64,000 bases of DNA from an uncultured Muribaculaceae bacterium (lineage in GTDB: Bacteria; Bacteroidota; Bacteroidia; Bacteroidales; Muribaculaceae), in NCBI GenBank assembly GCA_910584125.1, contig CAJTXU010000015.1, forward strand, positions 4,735 to 68,734, written 5' to 3'. Below the pieces are notes generated by a model. It did not search any database and was not told the DNA's origin. It was given only the letters and a program-made list of their open reading frames with translations. Within the stretch, counting starts at the first letter, position 1, and every line of letters starts with the position of its first letter. Below are positions 15,913-24,553 of this stretch, in pieces. Position numbers and translations under genes: made by a program.

Positions 15913-18399
15913 TTATCTGAGTTCGGCTCCGAGGTTGCGCACGGCCTTGATGATCTTGGCCATGACGGCTTCGATCTGCTTGTCGTTGAGGGTCTTCTCG
16001 TTGTCCTGGAGTGTCATCGACACGGCGTAGCTCTTCTTGCCTTCGGGCAGGTTCTTGCCCTCGTAGACGTCGAAGAGGCGCACGTCGCGGAGCAGGCGCT
16101 TCTCGGCGCCGCGAATTGCGGCCTCGATGTCGGCGAACCTGACGCTCTTGTCGACGAGCAGCGCGAGGTCGCGCTCCACGGGCTGCGTGCGCGGAATCTC
16201 GGTGAACGTCACCCGGCGACGGGCCGTGAGCTTGTAGAGGGCGTTCCAGTCGATTTCGGCATAGGCGACGTCCTGGGCGATGTCGAATTTCTTGAGCAGG
16301 GCGTGGCGCACGAGTCCGAGTGTCGCGATGTGCTTGCCCGAGCGCGAGTCGATGTCGAGTTTGGCCGAGAAGATTTCGTCGTTGCCCTGGCGGCTCTGAA
16401 GCTCGGCGGCGTTGACGCCCAGACGGCGGAAGATGTTTTCCACGGCGGCCTTGAGGTCATAGACCGTTGCCTCGGCTGCCTTGGTGTTCCATGACGCCGG
16501 GGTCTTGTCGCCTGTCATCCAGATGCCGAGCGCGGCGCGTTCGCTGTAAGACGCCAGAGGCTTCTCGGCGGTCGGCTCTTTCTGCGGGTCGCGGGAATAG
16601 ACATTTCCGAACTCATAGAATTTCAGGTCGACGGCCTTGCGGTTGACGTTGTGTGCCACAGATTCGAGGCCGCCGTAGAGGAGTGTCTGACGCAGCACCG
16701 ACAGGTCGCCGCTGAGGGGATTCATCAGTGTGACGCAGTTGGCGAGAGGCAGGAGCTCTGATTCCGAGTAGTACGACTGCGAACTGAGCGAGTTGTTGAG
16801 TATTTCGTTGAAACCGCAGCCGGTGAGCTGTTCGGAGACGAGCTGCTGCAGGTCGTATGAGAAGTCGGCGTCGCCGCGCTGCGAGAGGTTGATGTGGGCC
16901 TCGGTGTATATCTCGACGTTGTTGTATCCGTATATGCGGAGAATCTCCTCGACCACGTCGCATGGGCGGTAGACATCGACCCTGTAGGTAGGCACGCGGA
17001 GATGCAGCTTGTCGGGGTCGGCTGTCTCCTCGACGCCGATCTCGAGGGCGCGGAGGATGCAGACCACGAGTTCGCGCGGCAGGGCCTTGCCGATGAGACG
17101 GCTGCAGTAGTCGAGCGAGAAGTCGAACTCCGCGGGGGCCACGGGCTCGGGGTAGATGTCGGCGACGTCACCGCAAATCTCGCCTCCGGCGAGCTCGCGG
17201 ATGAGCAGGGCGGCGAGGCGGGCGGCATAGACCGTGATGTTGGGGTCCGTGCCGCGTTCGTAGCGGAACGAGGCGTCGGTCGAGAGGCCGTGGCGGCGGG
17301 CCGTGCGGCGCACGCGTGTCGGGTTGAAATAGGCGCTCTCGATGAAAACGGAGCTGGTCTCTTCGGTGACGCCCGAGTCGAGGCCTCCGAATACGCCGGC
17401 GATGCACATCGGCTTCTCGGCGTCGCAGATCATCAGGTCGGCCTCGGAGAGTTTGCGCTCCACGCCGTCGAGGGTCGTGAACGCGGTGCCTTCGGGGCAT
17501 GTGCGCACGATGATATGTTCGCCCTTCACCTTGTCGAGATCGAAGCAGTGCAGTGGTTGGCCTATGCCGAGCAGCACGAAGTTGGTGATGTCGACGATGT
17601 TGTTGATGGGGCGCTGGCCGGCGCTGACGAGCAGGGCCTTGAGCCATTCGGGCGATTCGGCCACCTTGACGCCGCGGATGGTGACTCCCGAATAGCGGGG
17701 GCAACCTTGACGGTCGTCGACCGTGATTGTGGCGGCGCCGTCGGTGCGGTCGGGCGCGAAGGCCGACACGTCGGGGGTGGTGATTTCGGGCAGTTCGCGG
17801 CGGTCGTCACCGAGCGCTATGTCGCACCACTGCTTTGCCTTGAGGTCGCGAGCCACGCCATAATGGCTCGCCGCGTCCACGCGGTTGGGCGTGAGCTCGA
17901 CTTCGAGACACCAGTCGCTTTCGACGTTGAAATATTCGGCGGCCGGAGTGCCGGGCCTTACTTCTTCGGGAATCACGATGATGCCCTCGTGGCTCGCTCC
18001 GAGACCGAGTTCGTCTTCGGCGCATATCATGCCCATCGACTCGACTCCGCGTATCTTCGATTTCTTGATCTTTATTTCCTTGTCGCCGTCATAGAGGATT
18101 GTGCCGACGGTGGCGACCACGACGGTCTGCCCGGCGGCCACGTTAGGGGCACCGCAGACAATCTGCTCGGGTTTGTCGCCTCCGAGGTCGACGGTGGTGA
18201 CGTGAAGATGGTCGGAGTCGGGATGGGGCTCGCAGGTGAGCACCTTGCCGATCACCACGCCGCGAAGGCCGCCGCGGATGCTCTCAACCTCTTCGACAGT
18301 GTCGCATTCCAGACCTACCGATGTCAGCACGGCGGCCAGATCCTTGGGGCTTAAATCGAAATCAATGTAGCGTTTAAGCCATTTATAAGAGATGTTCAT
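15913..18399 (-). CDS. pheT: Phenylalanine--tRNA ligase beta subunit
   Basis: 828 aa, the usual length of bacterial PheT, starting MNISYKWLKRYIDFDL. Domains in order: the tRNA-binding OB fold (about 40-155, VIGKVLTCEPHPDSDHLHVT), the B3/B4 editing region (NNIVDITNFVLLGIGQPLHCFD), B5 (about 405-475), the catalytic-like core (about 480-700) and the C-terminal anticodon-binding FDX-ACB domain (IPRTQPVERDLALLVDK). It works as an alpha2-beta2 enzyme with PheS, which is not in this window. A minus-strand TAAATTTG box sits just upstream of the start. Confidence 0.97.
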   Translation of the reverse strand: MNISYKWLKRYIDFDLSPKDLAAVLTSVGLECDTVEEVESIRGGLRGVVIGKVLTCEPHPDSDHLHVTTVDLGGDKPEQIVCGAPNVAAGQTVVVATVGTILYDGDKEIKIKKSKIRGVESMGMICAEDELGLGASHEGIIVIPEEVRPGTPAAEYFNVESDWCLEVELTPNRVDAASHYGVARDLKAKQWCDIALGDDRRELPEITTPDVSAFAPDRTDGAATITVDDRQGCPRYSGVTIRGVKVAESPEWLKALLVSAGQRPINNIVDITNFVLLGIGQPLHCFDLDKVKGEHIIVRTCPEGTAFTTLDGVERKLSEADLMICDAEKPMCIAGVFGGLDSGVTEETSSVFIESAYFNPTRVRRTARRHGLSTDASFRYERGTDPNITVYAARLAALLIRELAGGEICGDVADIYPEPVAPAEFDFSLDYCSRLIGKALPRELVVCILRALEIGVEETADPDKLHLRVPTYRVDVYRPCDVVEEILRIYGYNNVEIYTEAHINLSQRGDADFSYDLQQLVSEQLTGCGFNEILNNSLSSQSYYSESELLPLANCVTLMNPLSGDLSVLRQTLLYGGLESVAHNVNRKAVDLKFYEFGNVYSRDPQKEPTAEKPLASYSERAALGIWMTGDKTPASWNTKAAEATVYDLKAAVENIFRRLGVNAAELQSRQGNDEIFSAKLDIDSRSGKHIATLGLVRHALLKKFDIAQDVAYAEIDWNALYKLTARRRVTFTEIPRTQPVERDLALLVDKSVRFADIEAAIRGAEKRLLRDVRLFDVYEGKNLPEGKKSYAVSMTLQDNEKTLNDKQIEAVMAKIIKAVRNLGAELR

Positions 18400-18403
18400 G
18401 TCG

Positions 18404-18411
18404 CAAATTTA
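18404..18411 (-). promoter_or_regulatory. -7 element upstream of pheT
   Basis: CAAATTTA on the plus strand reads TAAATTTG toward pheT, 5 bp from its ATG, so the transcript would be leaderless or nearly so. No -33 box is obvious. Confidence 0.4.
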
Positions 18412-18541
18412 CGATGACGAGGCGGCAGCGACCCGCGCGATGCGGGCGTAAACCGCATAATTTATGCAAAATTAGCAATTTTTGCTCACGTCAGCAAAAA
18501 AAATCCGCAATTTCGTCATTCCGGGCGAAATTGCGGCGTTG

Positions 18542-20104
18542 TCATTCGGTTTCCGAGACTTGCCAGCTGACGATGTTTCGGGTCTTCCGGGAGAACTCGA
18601 TGCCGAGGCGGATGACCGGGCGGCCGTCGAACTCGAACTGTCGGCCGTAGTCCTTGCGCTCGATCTGGCCGAGGGCCTCGGTGACGGGATGGTCGAGTTT
18701 CAGCTCCATGACGTAGATGAACCGTGGCACGCGCACCACGACGTCGATCCGTCCGCCGGAGGTGCGCCATTCGGTGTTGGCCTCCACGCCGACGAGCGAG
18801 AAGATGATGTAGAGGTTGTTCTCGAAATAGATCTCGTGCCTGTCATGGGAAAGGTCATACGGGATGCTCGCCAGGAAAGCCTTCAGCCGGCGCATGGCGC
18901 CGTCGACGTCGCCGCGCCTGAAGCAGTCCCTCAACTGGCGGATGTTACTGTCGCCGACCGCCCCGTCATCTCCGAAATATATGTCGGCCATGACATGGAA
19001 AAGGCTGTCGCGCACCTCTTTGTTCGGGACTCCGAGCTTGAAAACGAAAAGTTCCGGGACTTTCTTGATGGTGAGGTAACCTGTCTGGAACAGCAAAGCC
19101 GTCGGAGACATGCGGTATATGTCGCTGGCCGCCAGCTGACGTTCTTCGACTGATTCGTTGAAGAACTCCGGCAGGAATAGATTCCGTCTTTTGATGAGCT
19201 TCACGAGGAAAGAGGGTGTGCCTGTGTCGGCCCAGTAGTAATTGAGCTTGCTCTCGTCGAGGGCGTTGAGCAGGCTGAACGGGTTGTAGATGTCGGGGCA
19301 CTCCTCTGTGAAATGGTATCCGGCGTAGTTTGCTTTCAATATCTCGATCGCACCCTCACGGTCGGTCTTGAGTCTCGCGGCGAGACTGTCGATGCCTGTT
19401 GTGAAATTTTTCCGCATTTCGTCGGTGGTTATTCCGCAGATTTCGGCATAACGGTCATCGAGCGATATGTCCTTCAGATTGTTGAGGCCGCTGAACACAG
19501 TCATCTTGCTGAACCGGGACACTCCTGTCAGCATCGCGAACCTGATGTAGGCGTCGCAGTCCTTGAGACTGGTATAGACCGATTTCAGCAGAGACCGCAT
19601 ATCGTCTTGCTTCTCCTCGTCGTGTAAGTTGCTGACAATCGGGGCGTCATACTCGTCGATAAGAATTACCACTCTCTTGCCTGTCTTCTCGTAGGCCGAG
19701 AGAATGACGTTGTGAAACCTCTCGGAGACAGTGTCGGAAGTTTCAGCCAATCCATATTCATGTTCCCATCGCGTCAGATGAGTGTTCAGAATTTTCTCCA
19801 GACTACCCTCCTGGTCTGCGTCGTATCTTGCCAGGCTGAGCATAAGCACGGGATGTGTCTCCCATTTCGTTTCAAGTCTATCAATCGCCAGGCCATCGAA
19901 CAGCTCCTTCCGACCTTCGAGATAAGCCTTGATGGTAGACAGCAGCAGGCTCTTGCCGAAACGTCTCGGTCTCGACAGGAACACGTATTTGTAATTGTTG
20001 ACAAGTCTATGGACAAGGGCGGTCTTGTCCACATAAATCATTCCCATTTCCCGGATTTCCGAGAATGTCTGTATTCCGATAGGGTATCTTGCGATTTCAT
20101 CCAT
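18542..20104 (-). CDS. AAA-ATPase-like protein with C-terminal PD-(D/E)XK nuclease domain (DUF1703 type)
   Basis: 520 aa. The start MDEIARYPIGIQTF is preferred because the only upstream in-frame ATG (20167) overlaps the -7 element. An N-terminal ATPase (about 1-310) has YVDKTALVHRL, P-loop SRPRRFGKSLLLS and Walker B RVVILIDEYDAP. The C-terminal domain carries a PD-(D/E)XK signature: GGRIDVVVRVPRFIYVMELKLD with Asp and Glu-x-Lys. This family (AAA-ATPase_like plus DUF1703) is highly multi-copy in Bacteroidetes and its biological role is not settled; links to mobile DNA or defence are suspected only. Monocistronic, flanked by pheT and pckA. Confidence 0.87.
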   Translation of the reverse strand: MDEIARYPIGIQTFSEIREMGMIYVDKTALVHRLVNNYKYVFLSRPRRFGKSLLLSTIKAYLEGRKELFDGLAIDRLETKWETHPVLMLSLARYDADQEGSLEKILNTHLTRWEHEYGLAETSDTVSERFHNVILSAYEKTGKRVVILIDEYDAPIVSNLHDEEKQDDMRSLLKSVYTSLKDCDAYIRFAMLTGVSRFSKMTVFSGLNNLKDISLDDRYAEICGITTDEMRKNFTTGIDSLAARLKTDREGAIEILKANYAGYHFTEECPDIYNPFSLLNALDESKLNYYWADTGTPSFLVKLIKRRNLFLPEFFNESVEERQLAASDIYRMSPTALLFQTGYLTIKKVPELFVFKLGVPNKEVRDSLFHVMADIYFGDDGAVGDSNIRQLRDCFRRGDVDGAMRRLKAFLASIPYDLSHDRHEIYFENNLYIIFSLVGVEANTEWRTSGGRIDVVVRVPRFIYVMELKLDHPVTEALGQIERKDYGRQFEFDGRPVIRLGIEFSRKTRNIVSWQVSETE

Positions 20105-20153
20105 AACAGTGCTGCTTATAGGCCGATGCGTGAAGCGCCGCCGGTTGTCCCTG

Positions 20154-20185
20154 CAAATATAACGCATTGACGCCGTATTTGCAAC
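20154..20185 (-). promoter_or_regulatory. Promoter of the AAA-ATPase/nuclease gene
   Basis: On the minus strand, GTTG (20185-20182) is followed after 20 nt by TATATTTG (20161-20154). This places the transcript start inside the longer reading frame and supports the ATG at 20104. Confidence 0.6.
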
Positions 20186-20278
20186 CCCATTTCAAAATCT
20201 TTCAAATCTTTTCAGTCAAAAATTTAGGTCATCGCACCTCTTGCGCCGCTGTGGCCGAAGAGGTTTGGTTAAGACGTG

Positions 20279-20308
20279 CGACGGCCTCCCCGCGAGGGGA
20301 AGCCGTCG
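20279..20308 (-). terminator. Hairpin terminator after pckA
   Basis: CGACGGCCTCCCC, GCGA loop, GGGGAAGCCGTCG. The single mismatch is C.A on the plus strand but a G.U wobble in minus-strand RNA, which fits termination of pckA. Confidence 0.75.
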
Positions 20309-20333
20309 GTATGAAGATTTTCGTATGAAACGA

Positions 20334-21938
20334 TCAGAGTTTCGGGCCGGCCTCGGCGAGTTTCTTGCCGAGCGGGTTGCTCTCGAACTTCTTGAAGTTC
20401 GCGATGAACATCTCGGCGAGCTTCTTGGCCTTCTCGTCCCACTCCTTGGGATCGGCGTAAGTGTCGCGGGGGTCGAGGATGCCGGTGTTGACGCCGGGCA
20501 GCTCAGTGGGGATTACGAAGTCGAAGTAGGGGAGTACCTTTGTGGGAGCCTTCTCGATGTCACCGTTGAGGATGTCGTCGATGATGCCACGCGTGTCGGG
20601 AATCGAGATGCGCTTGCCCGTGCCGTTCCAGCCGGTGTTCACGAGGTAAGCCTTCGCGCCGTTGGCCTGCATCTTCTTGACGAGCTCCTCGGCGTATTTC
20701 ACGGGGTGGAGCGAGAGGAACGCCTGGCCGAAGCAAGCCGAGAACGTGGGGGTCGGCTCAGTGATGCCGCGCTCTGTGCCGGCGAGCTTGGCGGTGAAGC
20801 CGCTCAGGAAGTAGTACTGAGCCTGCTCGTGGTTGAGGATAGCTACGGGAGGAAGAACTCCGAAAGCGTCGGCCGAGAGGAAGATCACCTGCTTTGCGGC
20901 GGGGCCTTTCGATACGGGCTTTACGATGTTCTTGATGTGGTAGATGGGGTAGGACACGCGGGTGTTCTCCGTCACGCTCTTGTCGGCGAAGTCGCAGACG
21001 CCGTCGGCCTTCACGGTGACGTTCTCGAGCAGGGCGTCGCGTGTGATGGCGCCGTAGATGTCAGGCTCGTTCTCCTTGGAGAGGTTGATGACCTTGGCGT
21101 AGCAGCCGCCCTCGTAGTTGAAGACGCCCTCGTCGTCCCAGCCGTGCTCGTCGTCGCCGATGAGCTTGCGCTTCGGGTCGGTCGAGAGGGTTGTCTTGCC
21201 TGTGCCGGAGAGGCCGAAGAAGATGGCCGTCGAGGTCTCCTCCATGTTGGTGTTGGCCGAGCAGTGCATCGAGGCGATGCCGCGCAGGGGGTTGAAGTAG
21301 TTCATCATCGAGAACATGCCCTTCTTCATCTCGCCACCGTACCAGGTGTTGATGATCACCTGCTCGCGCTGCTTGATGTTGAAGGCCACGACGGTCTCCG
21401 AGTGGAGGCCGAGCTCCTTGTAGTTCTCGCATTTAGCCTTCGAGGCGTTGAAGACCACGAAGTCGGGGGTGAAGTCCTTGAGCTCCTCCTCGGTGGGGCG
21501 GATGAACATGTTGGTCACGAAGTGAGCCTGCCATGCCACCTCCATGATGAAGCGGACGCATATGCGGGTGCTCTTGTTGGCGCCGCAGTAGCAGTCAACG
21601 ACATAGAGGGTCTTGTCGCTCAGCTCGCTGACAGCCTTCTCGCGCAGCTCGTCCCATACCTTGGTCGAGATGGGCTTGTTGTCGTTCTTATATTCGTCGG
21701 TTGTCCACCATACGGTGTCTTCCGTCACCTCGTCCTTGACGAGATATTTGTCCTTGGGCGAGCGGCCGGTGTATTCGCCGGTGAAGACATCGACAGCGCC
21801 GAGGTCGGTGAGGATGCCTTTCTCGTAGCCTTCGAGGCTCGGGTCGAGCTCTGCTTTGTAGAGATCGTCGTAGGAAGGATTGTGAATGATTTTCTTCACA
21901 TCCTTGATGCCGTACTGGGACAGATCTAATGTTGCCAT
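20334..21938 (-). CDS. pckA: Phosphoenolpyruvate carboxykinase (ATP)
   Basis: Interconverts oxaloacetate + ATP and PEP + CO2 + ADP. In Bacteroidales it is usually run in the carboxylating direction to feed the succinate pathway. 534 aa, start MATLDLSQYGIKDVKKI. Motifs are RSPKDKYLV, GGEMKKGMFSMMNYF, kinase-1a GLSGTGKTTLS, metal-binding HGWDDEGVFNYEGGCYAK and FLSADAFGVLPP. It has a long leader (about 115 nt from the TAAATTTG box), a terminator, and no co-transcribed neighbour. Confidence 0.97.
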   Translation of the reverse strand: MATLDLSQYGIKDVKKIIHNPSYDDLYKAELDPSLEGYEKGILTDLGAVDVFTGEYTGRSPKDKYLVKDEVTEDTVWWTTDEYKNDNKPISTKVWDELREKAVSELSDKTLYVVDCYCGANKSTRICVRFIMEVAWQAHFVTNMFIRPTEEELKDFTPDFVVFNASKAKCENYKELGLHSETVVAFNIKQREQVIINTWYGGEMKKGMFSMMNYFNPLRGIASMHCSANTNMEETSTAIFFGLSGTGKTTLSTDPKRKLIGDDEHGWDDEGVFNYEGGCYAKVINLSKENEPDIYGAITRDALLENVTVKADGVCDFADKSVTENTRVSYPIYHIKNIVKPVSKGPAAKQVIFLSADAFGVLPPVAILNHEQAQYYFLSGFTAKLAGTERGITEPTPTFSACFGQAFLSLHPVKYAEELVKKMQANGAKAYLVNTGWNGTGKRISIPDTRGIIDDILNGDIEKAPTKVLPYFDFVIPTELPGVNTGILDPRDTYADPKEWDEKAKKLAEMFIANFKKFESNPLGKKLAEAGPKL

Positions 21939-22052
21939 AGATTCGATTGTTAAAAAATTGGGTTTATATTTTGTGTTTTGTTTTAAGCTTTAAGTCATGG
22001 CCTTACAAAGGCCTACCTGTAGTATAAACACACCCTCTCGGGTTTCACGGTG

Positions 22053-22060
22053 CAAATTTA
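22053..22060 (-). promoter_or_regulatory. -7 element upstream of pckA
   Basis: CAAATTTA reads TAAATTTG on the minus strand, 115 bp upstream of the pckA ATG. The leader between them contains the small inverted repeat AGGCCTTTGTAAGGCCAT (read on the minus strand). Confidence 0.5.
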
Positions 22061-22146
22061 CTAAATTTTATTCAAACGGACCGCTTTTTAAGGAAAAATT
22101 TCTTTAATAAGCGGTCCGTTAACTAAAATTTAGACTTGCGGTCGGG

Positions 22147-22659
22147 TCATCTGGGCTGCGGGGCGGTGAAAGTGCGGGCGCCCAGCTCGCGGTCTATCTG
22201 CAGGATGCCTGTGCCGTCCTGGCCCACGAGGCTGAGGTTGTCGAGGATTTCCTGGACGGAAGCCTCCTCCTCGACCTGCTCGGCGATATACCAGTTGAGC
22301 ATCTGGCGTGTTGCGTAGTCTTTCTCCGCCTCGGCCAGGTCATAGAGGGCGTAGATGCGCTTGGTGACCTCCTGCTCGTGAGCGAGCGTGTCGGCGAACG
22401 CCTCCTCGAGCGACGACCATTCCTGCTTCACCTGTTCGATCGCGCCGAGGCGCACCACGCCGTCGCGGTCGTGGACGTAGTTCATGAAGATCTCGGCGTG
22501 AGCCACCTCTTCCCGGGCCTGGATGCGGAACCAGTTCGCCACGCCCGTGCGGCCCTTCTCGCGCCAGAAGTTGGAGAGCGAGAGATAGAGATAGGCCGAT
22601 GTGAACTCGAAATTGATCTGGTCGTTGATGGCCGATGCAAGTTTTTCGTAAATTTTCAT
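22147..22659 (-). CDS. ftnA: Non-heme ferritin
   Basis: Iron storage with ferroxidase activity in a 24-mer cage. 170 aa, a typical ferritin length. The four-helix bundle is visible with ferroxidase ligands in ASAINDQINFEFTSAYLYL (Glu at about 18), REEVAHAEIFM (Glu, His) and VEEEASVQEIL. The C-terminal tail after the bundle (GQDGTGILQIDRELGARTF) is longer than in E. coli FtnA but usual in Bacteroidales. Monocistronic. Confidence 0.95.
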   Translation of the reverse strand: MKIYEKLASAINDQINFEFTSAYLYLSLSNFWREKGRTGVANWFRIQAREEVAHAEIFMNYVHDRDGVVRLGAIEQVKQEWSSLEEAFADTLAHEQEVTKRIYALYDLAEAEKDYATRQMLNWYIAEQVEEEASVQEILDNLSLVGQDGTGILQIDRELGARTFTAPQPR

Positions 22660-22747
22660 AACTGTATTGATATGTATGATTTGTGTTTTAACCTCACTAT
22701 TAACGCAGACAACGGCCCAAAAAGTTTATGTCGGGGCGGAATAATTT

Positions 22748-22781
22748 TAAGGTCTCTAAGGTCTCTAAGGTCTTTAAGGGG
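22748..22781 (+). repeat. 9-bp TAAGGTCNN array (3.5 units) before a promoter
   Basis: TAAGGTCTC, TAAGGTCTC, TAAGGTCTT, TAAGGGG. Same unit and same GGGG ending as the array at 12945. The -33 TTTG box starts 8 bp later. Confidence 0.88.
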
Positions 22782-22789
22782 TGGTGGTA

Positions 22790-22821
22790 TTTGCTTGTTT
22801 GTGAAATAAGAGTTATTTTTG
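22790..22821 (+). promoter_or_regulatory. Promoter of the two-gene operon at 22840
   Basis: TTTG at 22790-22793, 20-nt spacer, TATTTTTG at 22814-22821. The expected transcript start near 22828 excludes the in-frame TTG at 22819 as initiator. Confidence 0.75.
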
Positions 22822-22839
22822 CAGTCTAAATGCAAAGAC

Positions 22840-23676
22840 GTGGAAATCATCGAAGGCAATGAGGGACTGTGGAGAGTGGCCGGCGGCGATACGATGGCCG
22901 GACGATACGTGCTGGAACGCCTGCGCGGCGGCGACGTGCCGTCGCGGCCGACGCTGTTTCTCTGTGAGGAAGACGGTGAGGCCGATGCCGACGTGACACG
23001 CCGGCTGCTGTCGGAGATCGAGGCGGCCCCGCCCGTCAACCTTGTCTATCTCAGTTCGTGGCAGGTCTACAGCCCCGACGCCGGCGAGGGGGTCGACGAG
23101 ACACGGCCGACGTTCGCGCGTAGCGACGCGGGGCGTGCTTGTCTCCGTTGTGAGCGTATGCTCACCGAGTGGGCCGAGGCCCGCGGGGTAACGCTCACGG
23201 TGGTGCGTCCCGCGCCGATGTTCGGCAAGGGAATGTCCGGTCCGATGCTGCGGCTGTTCAACCGTGTGGTGCGTGGCCATTACGTCCACATCCGCGGCAA
23301 CGGCGCGAAGCTGTCGGCCGTCACCGCATATGATGTGGCGAAAGCCATGGTCGCGCTCGCCGGACATCCCGGCATATTCAACGTCTCCGACGGCCGCGCG
23401 CATACCTGGCTCGCGCTCGCCGAGGCCATGACCGCCAACGCCGGCTCCCAGAAGCGCATGACCACGATGCCTGAGAAGTGGGCGCGCACGGTTTACCGCG
23501 CTTTCCGCTGGCTGCCGATCGTGCAGGAGACCCTGTCGGCCGATGCGCTCGAGCCGGTGTCGCGAACACTTACGCTCGACAATGCCAAGGTCGTGCGTGA
23601 GACTGGCATTGAATTCCACGACACTCTCGCCGTGATAGCGAGAACAGACAAAGACTATCCATATGAAGACGCTTGA
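22840..23676 (+). CDS. Short NAD-dependent epimerase/dehydratase-like (extended SDR) protein
   Basis: About 278 aa if started at the GTG; an ATG at 22894 is the alternative. Extended-SDR features are present: LVYLSSWQVYSPD (the strand with catalytic Ser), VRPAPMFGKGMSGPMLRLFNRV, AYDVAKAMVALAG and GIFNVSDGRAHTWLALAEAM. The N-terminus lacks the GxxGxxG nucleotide-binding motif, and the Tyr-x3-Lys catalytic pair is replaced by a CERMLTEW-like region, so ordinary oxidoreductase activity is doubtful. The gene overlaps the next by 14 nt. A role in surface-glycan metabolism is a guess from the neighbour only. Confidence 0.65.
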   Translation: MEIIEGNEGLWRVAGGDTMAGRYVLERLRGGDVPSRPTLFLCEEDGEADADVTRRLLSEIEAAPPVNLVYLSSWQVYSPDAGEGVDETRPTFARSDAGRACLRCERMLTEWAEARGVTLTVVRPAPMFGKGMSGPMLRLFNRVVRGHYVHIRGNGAKLSAVTAYDVAKAMVALAGHPGIFNVSDGRAHTWLALAEAMTANAGSQKRMTTMPEKWARTVYRAFRWLPIVQETLSADALEPVSRTLTLDNAKVVRETGIEFHDTLAVIARTDKDYPYEDA

Positions 23677-24553
23677 CAGGATCAGGCAGGCGGCGTCTAA
23701 GACGGGCGCCACGCTCGCCTCGTTCATAAAGGTGGCGCTAATGTCGCGCCGCCCCTCGCCCCGCTCGCGCGAGAACCGCGACACAATCATCATCATGGGC
23801 AACGGTCCGTCGCTGCGCTACGCCATGGAGCACGACATGGACGTGCTGCTGTCGTATCCCCGGCTGGCCGTGAACCTCTCGGCTCTCGCCCCCGAATTCC
23901 GTACGCTGCGGCCGCAATATTACATACTCGCCGACATAGCCTTCTTCCTCAAGGAGAAGACAGGCAAGGTACCCGCGCTATGGGAGGCGCTTGGCCGCGT
24001 CGACTGGGAGATGACGCTTTTCCTGCCGGCCACGGCGCGCCGCATGGAGGAGGTGCGCCGGCTTCCGGCCAACGTCACGGTGAAGTATTACAATCTCACT
24101 CCCGCCGAGGGGTTCGAGGTGCTGATGCATCCACTGTATGACTCCGGCCTCGCGATGCCGAGGCCCCGGAACGTGCTGATTCCGTCGATAATGTCGGCCG
24201 TGCGCGAGGGCTTCAGGCGGATTGTGCTGATCGGCGCCGACCACAACTGGAGCAAGACGCTCTGGGTCACCGAGCGCAACTGCGTGGTGTCGGTGCAGCC
24301 CCACTTCTATAAGGACGACGACAAGGAGCTGCGCCGCGCCGAAGAGATTTTCAAGAACGTCAGGCTCCACGAGGTGTATGAGAACTACGCCATCGCGTTC
24401 CGCAGCTATTTCAACGTTAAGGCATATGTGGAACGGCGCGGCGTAGAGGTGCTCAACGCCACGCCGGGAAGCTTCATCGACGCGTTCGCGCGCGTCAGCC
24501 TCGGCTCACTTCGAAAACAAGGGTCTCGATCTCTGACTCCCTCGGAGCGATGA
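23663..24553 (+). CDS. MptE/DUF115-like protein, possible glycan-related enzyme
   Basis: 296 aa. The core starts with DTIIIMGNGPSLRYAM, a Rossmann-like strand-GNGPS turn seen in DUF115/MptE-like proteins and in some bacterial sialyl/Kdo-transferase-like families. Later conserved-looking pieces are ILADIAFFLKE, NVLIPSIMSAVREGFRRIVLIGADHNWSK (a repeat of the GxD turn) and VYENYAIAFRSYFNVKAYVERRGVEVLNATPGSFIDAF. No membrane segments. It is translationally coupled to the SDR-like gene. Its last 59 nt overlap the convergent gene on the other strand. Function inferred only at fold level. Confidence 0.6.
   Translation: MKTLDRIRQAASKTGATLASFIKVALMSRRPSPRSRENRDTIIIMGNGPSLRYAMEHDMDVLLSYPRLAVNLSALAPEFRTLRPQYYILADIAFFLKEKTGKVPALWEALGRVDWEMTLFLPATARRMEEVRRLPANVTVKYYNLTPAEGFEVLMHPLYDSGLAMPRPRNVLIPSIMSAVREGFRRIVLIGADHNWSKTLWVTERNCVVSVQPHFYKDDDKELRRAEEIFKNVRLHEVYENYAIAFRSYFNVKAYVERRGVEVLNATPGSFIDAFARVSLGSLRKQGSRSLTPSER

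Noticed and set aside
18542..20104. AAA-ATPase/PD-(D/E)XK protein as a stand-alone defence system
   Set aside because: The family is a common multi-copy type in Bacteroidetes, it has no partner genes here, and its neighbours are housekeeping genes. Kept only as an annotated gene.
20241..21929. Long plus-strand open frame (562 codons) opposite pckA
   Set aside because: It is the antisense of pckA, low-complexity in Val/Glu/Leu/Gly, with no domain. Long antisense frames are expected in G+C-rich coding DNA.
21939..22146. Riboswitch in the long pckA leader
   Set aside because: Only one short inverted repeat is visible and no known riboswitch core could be matched.
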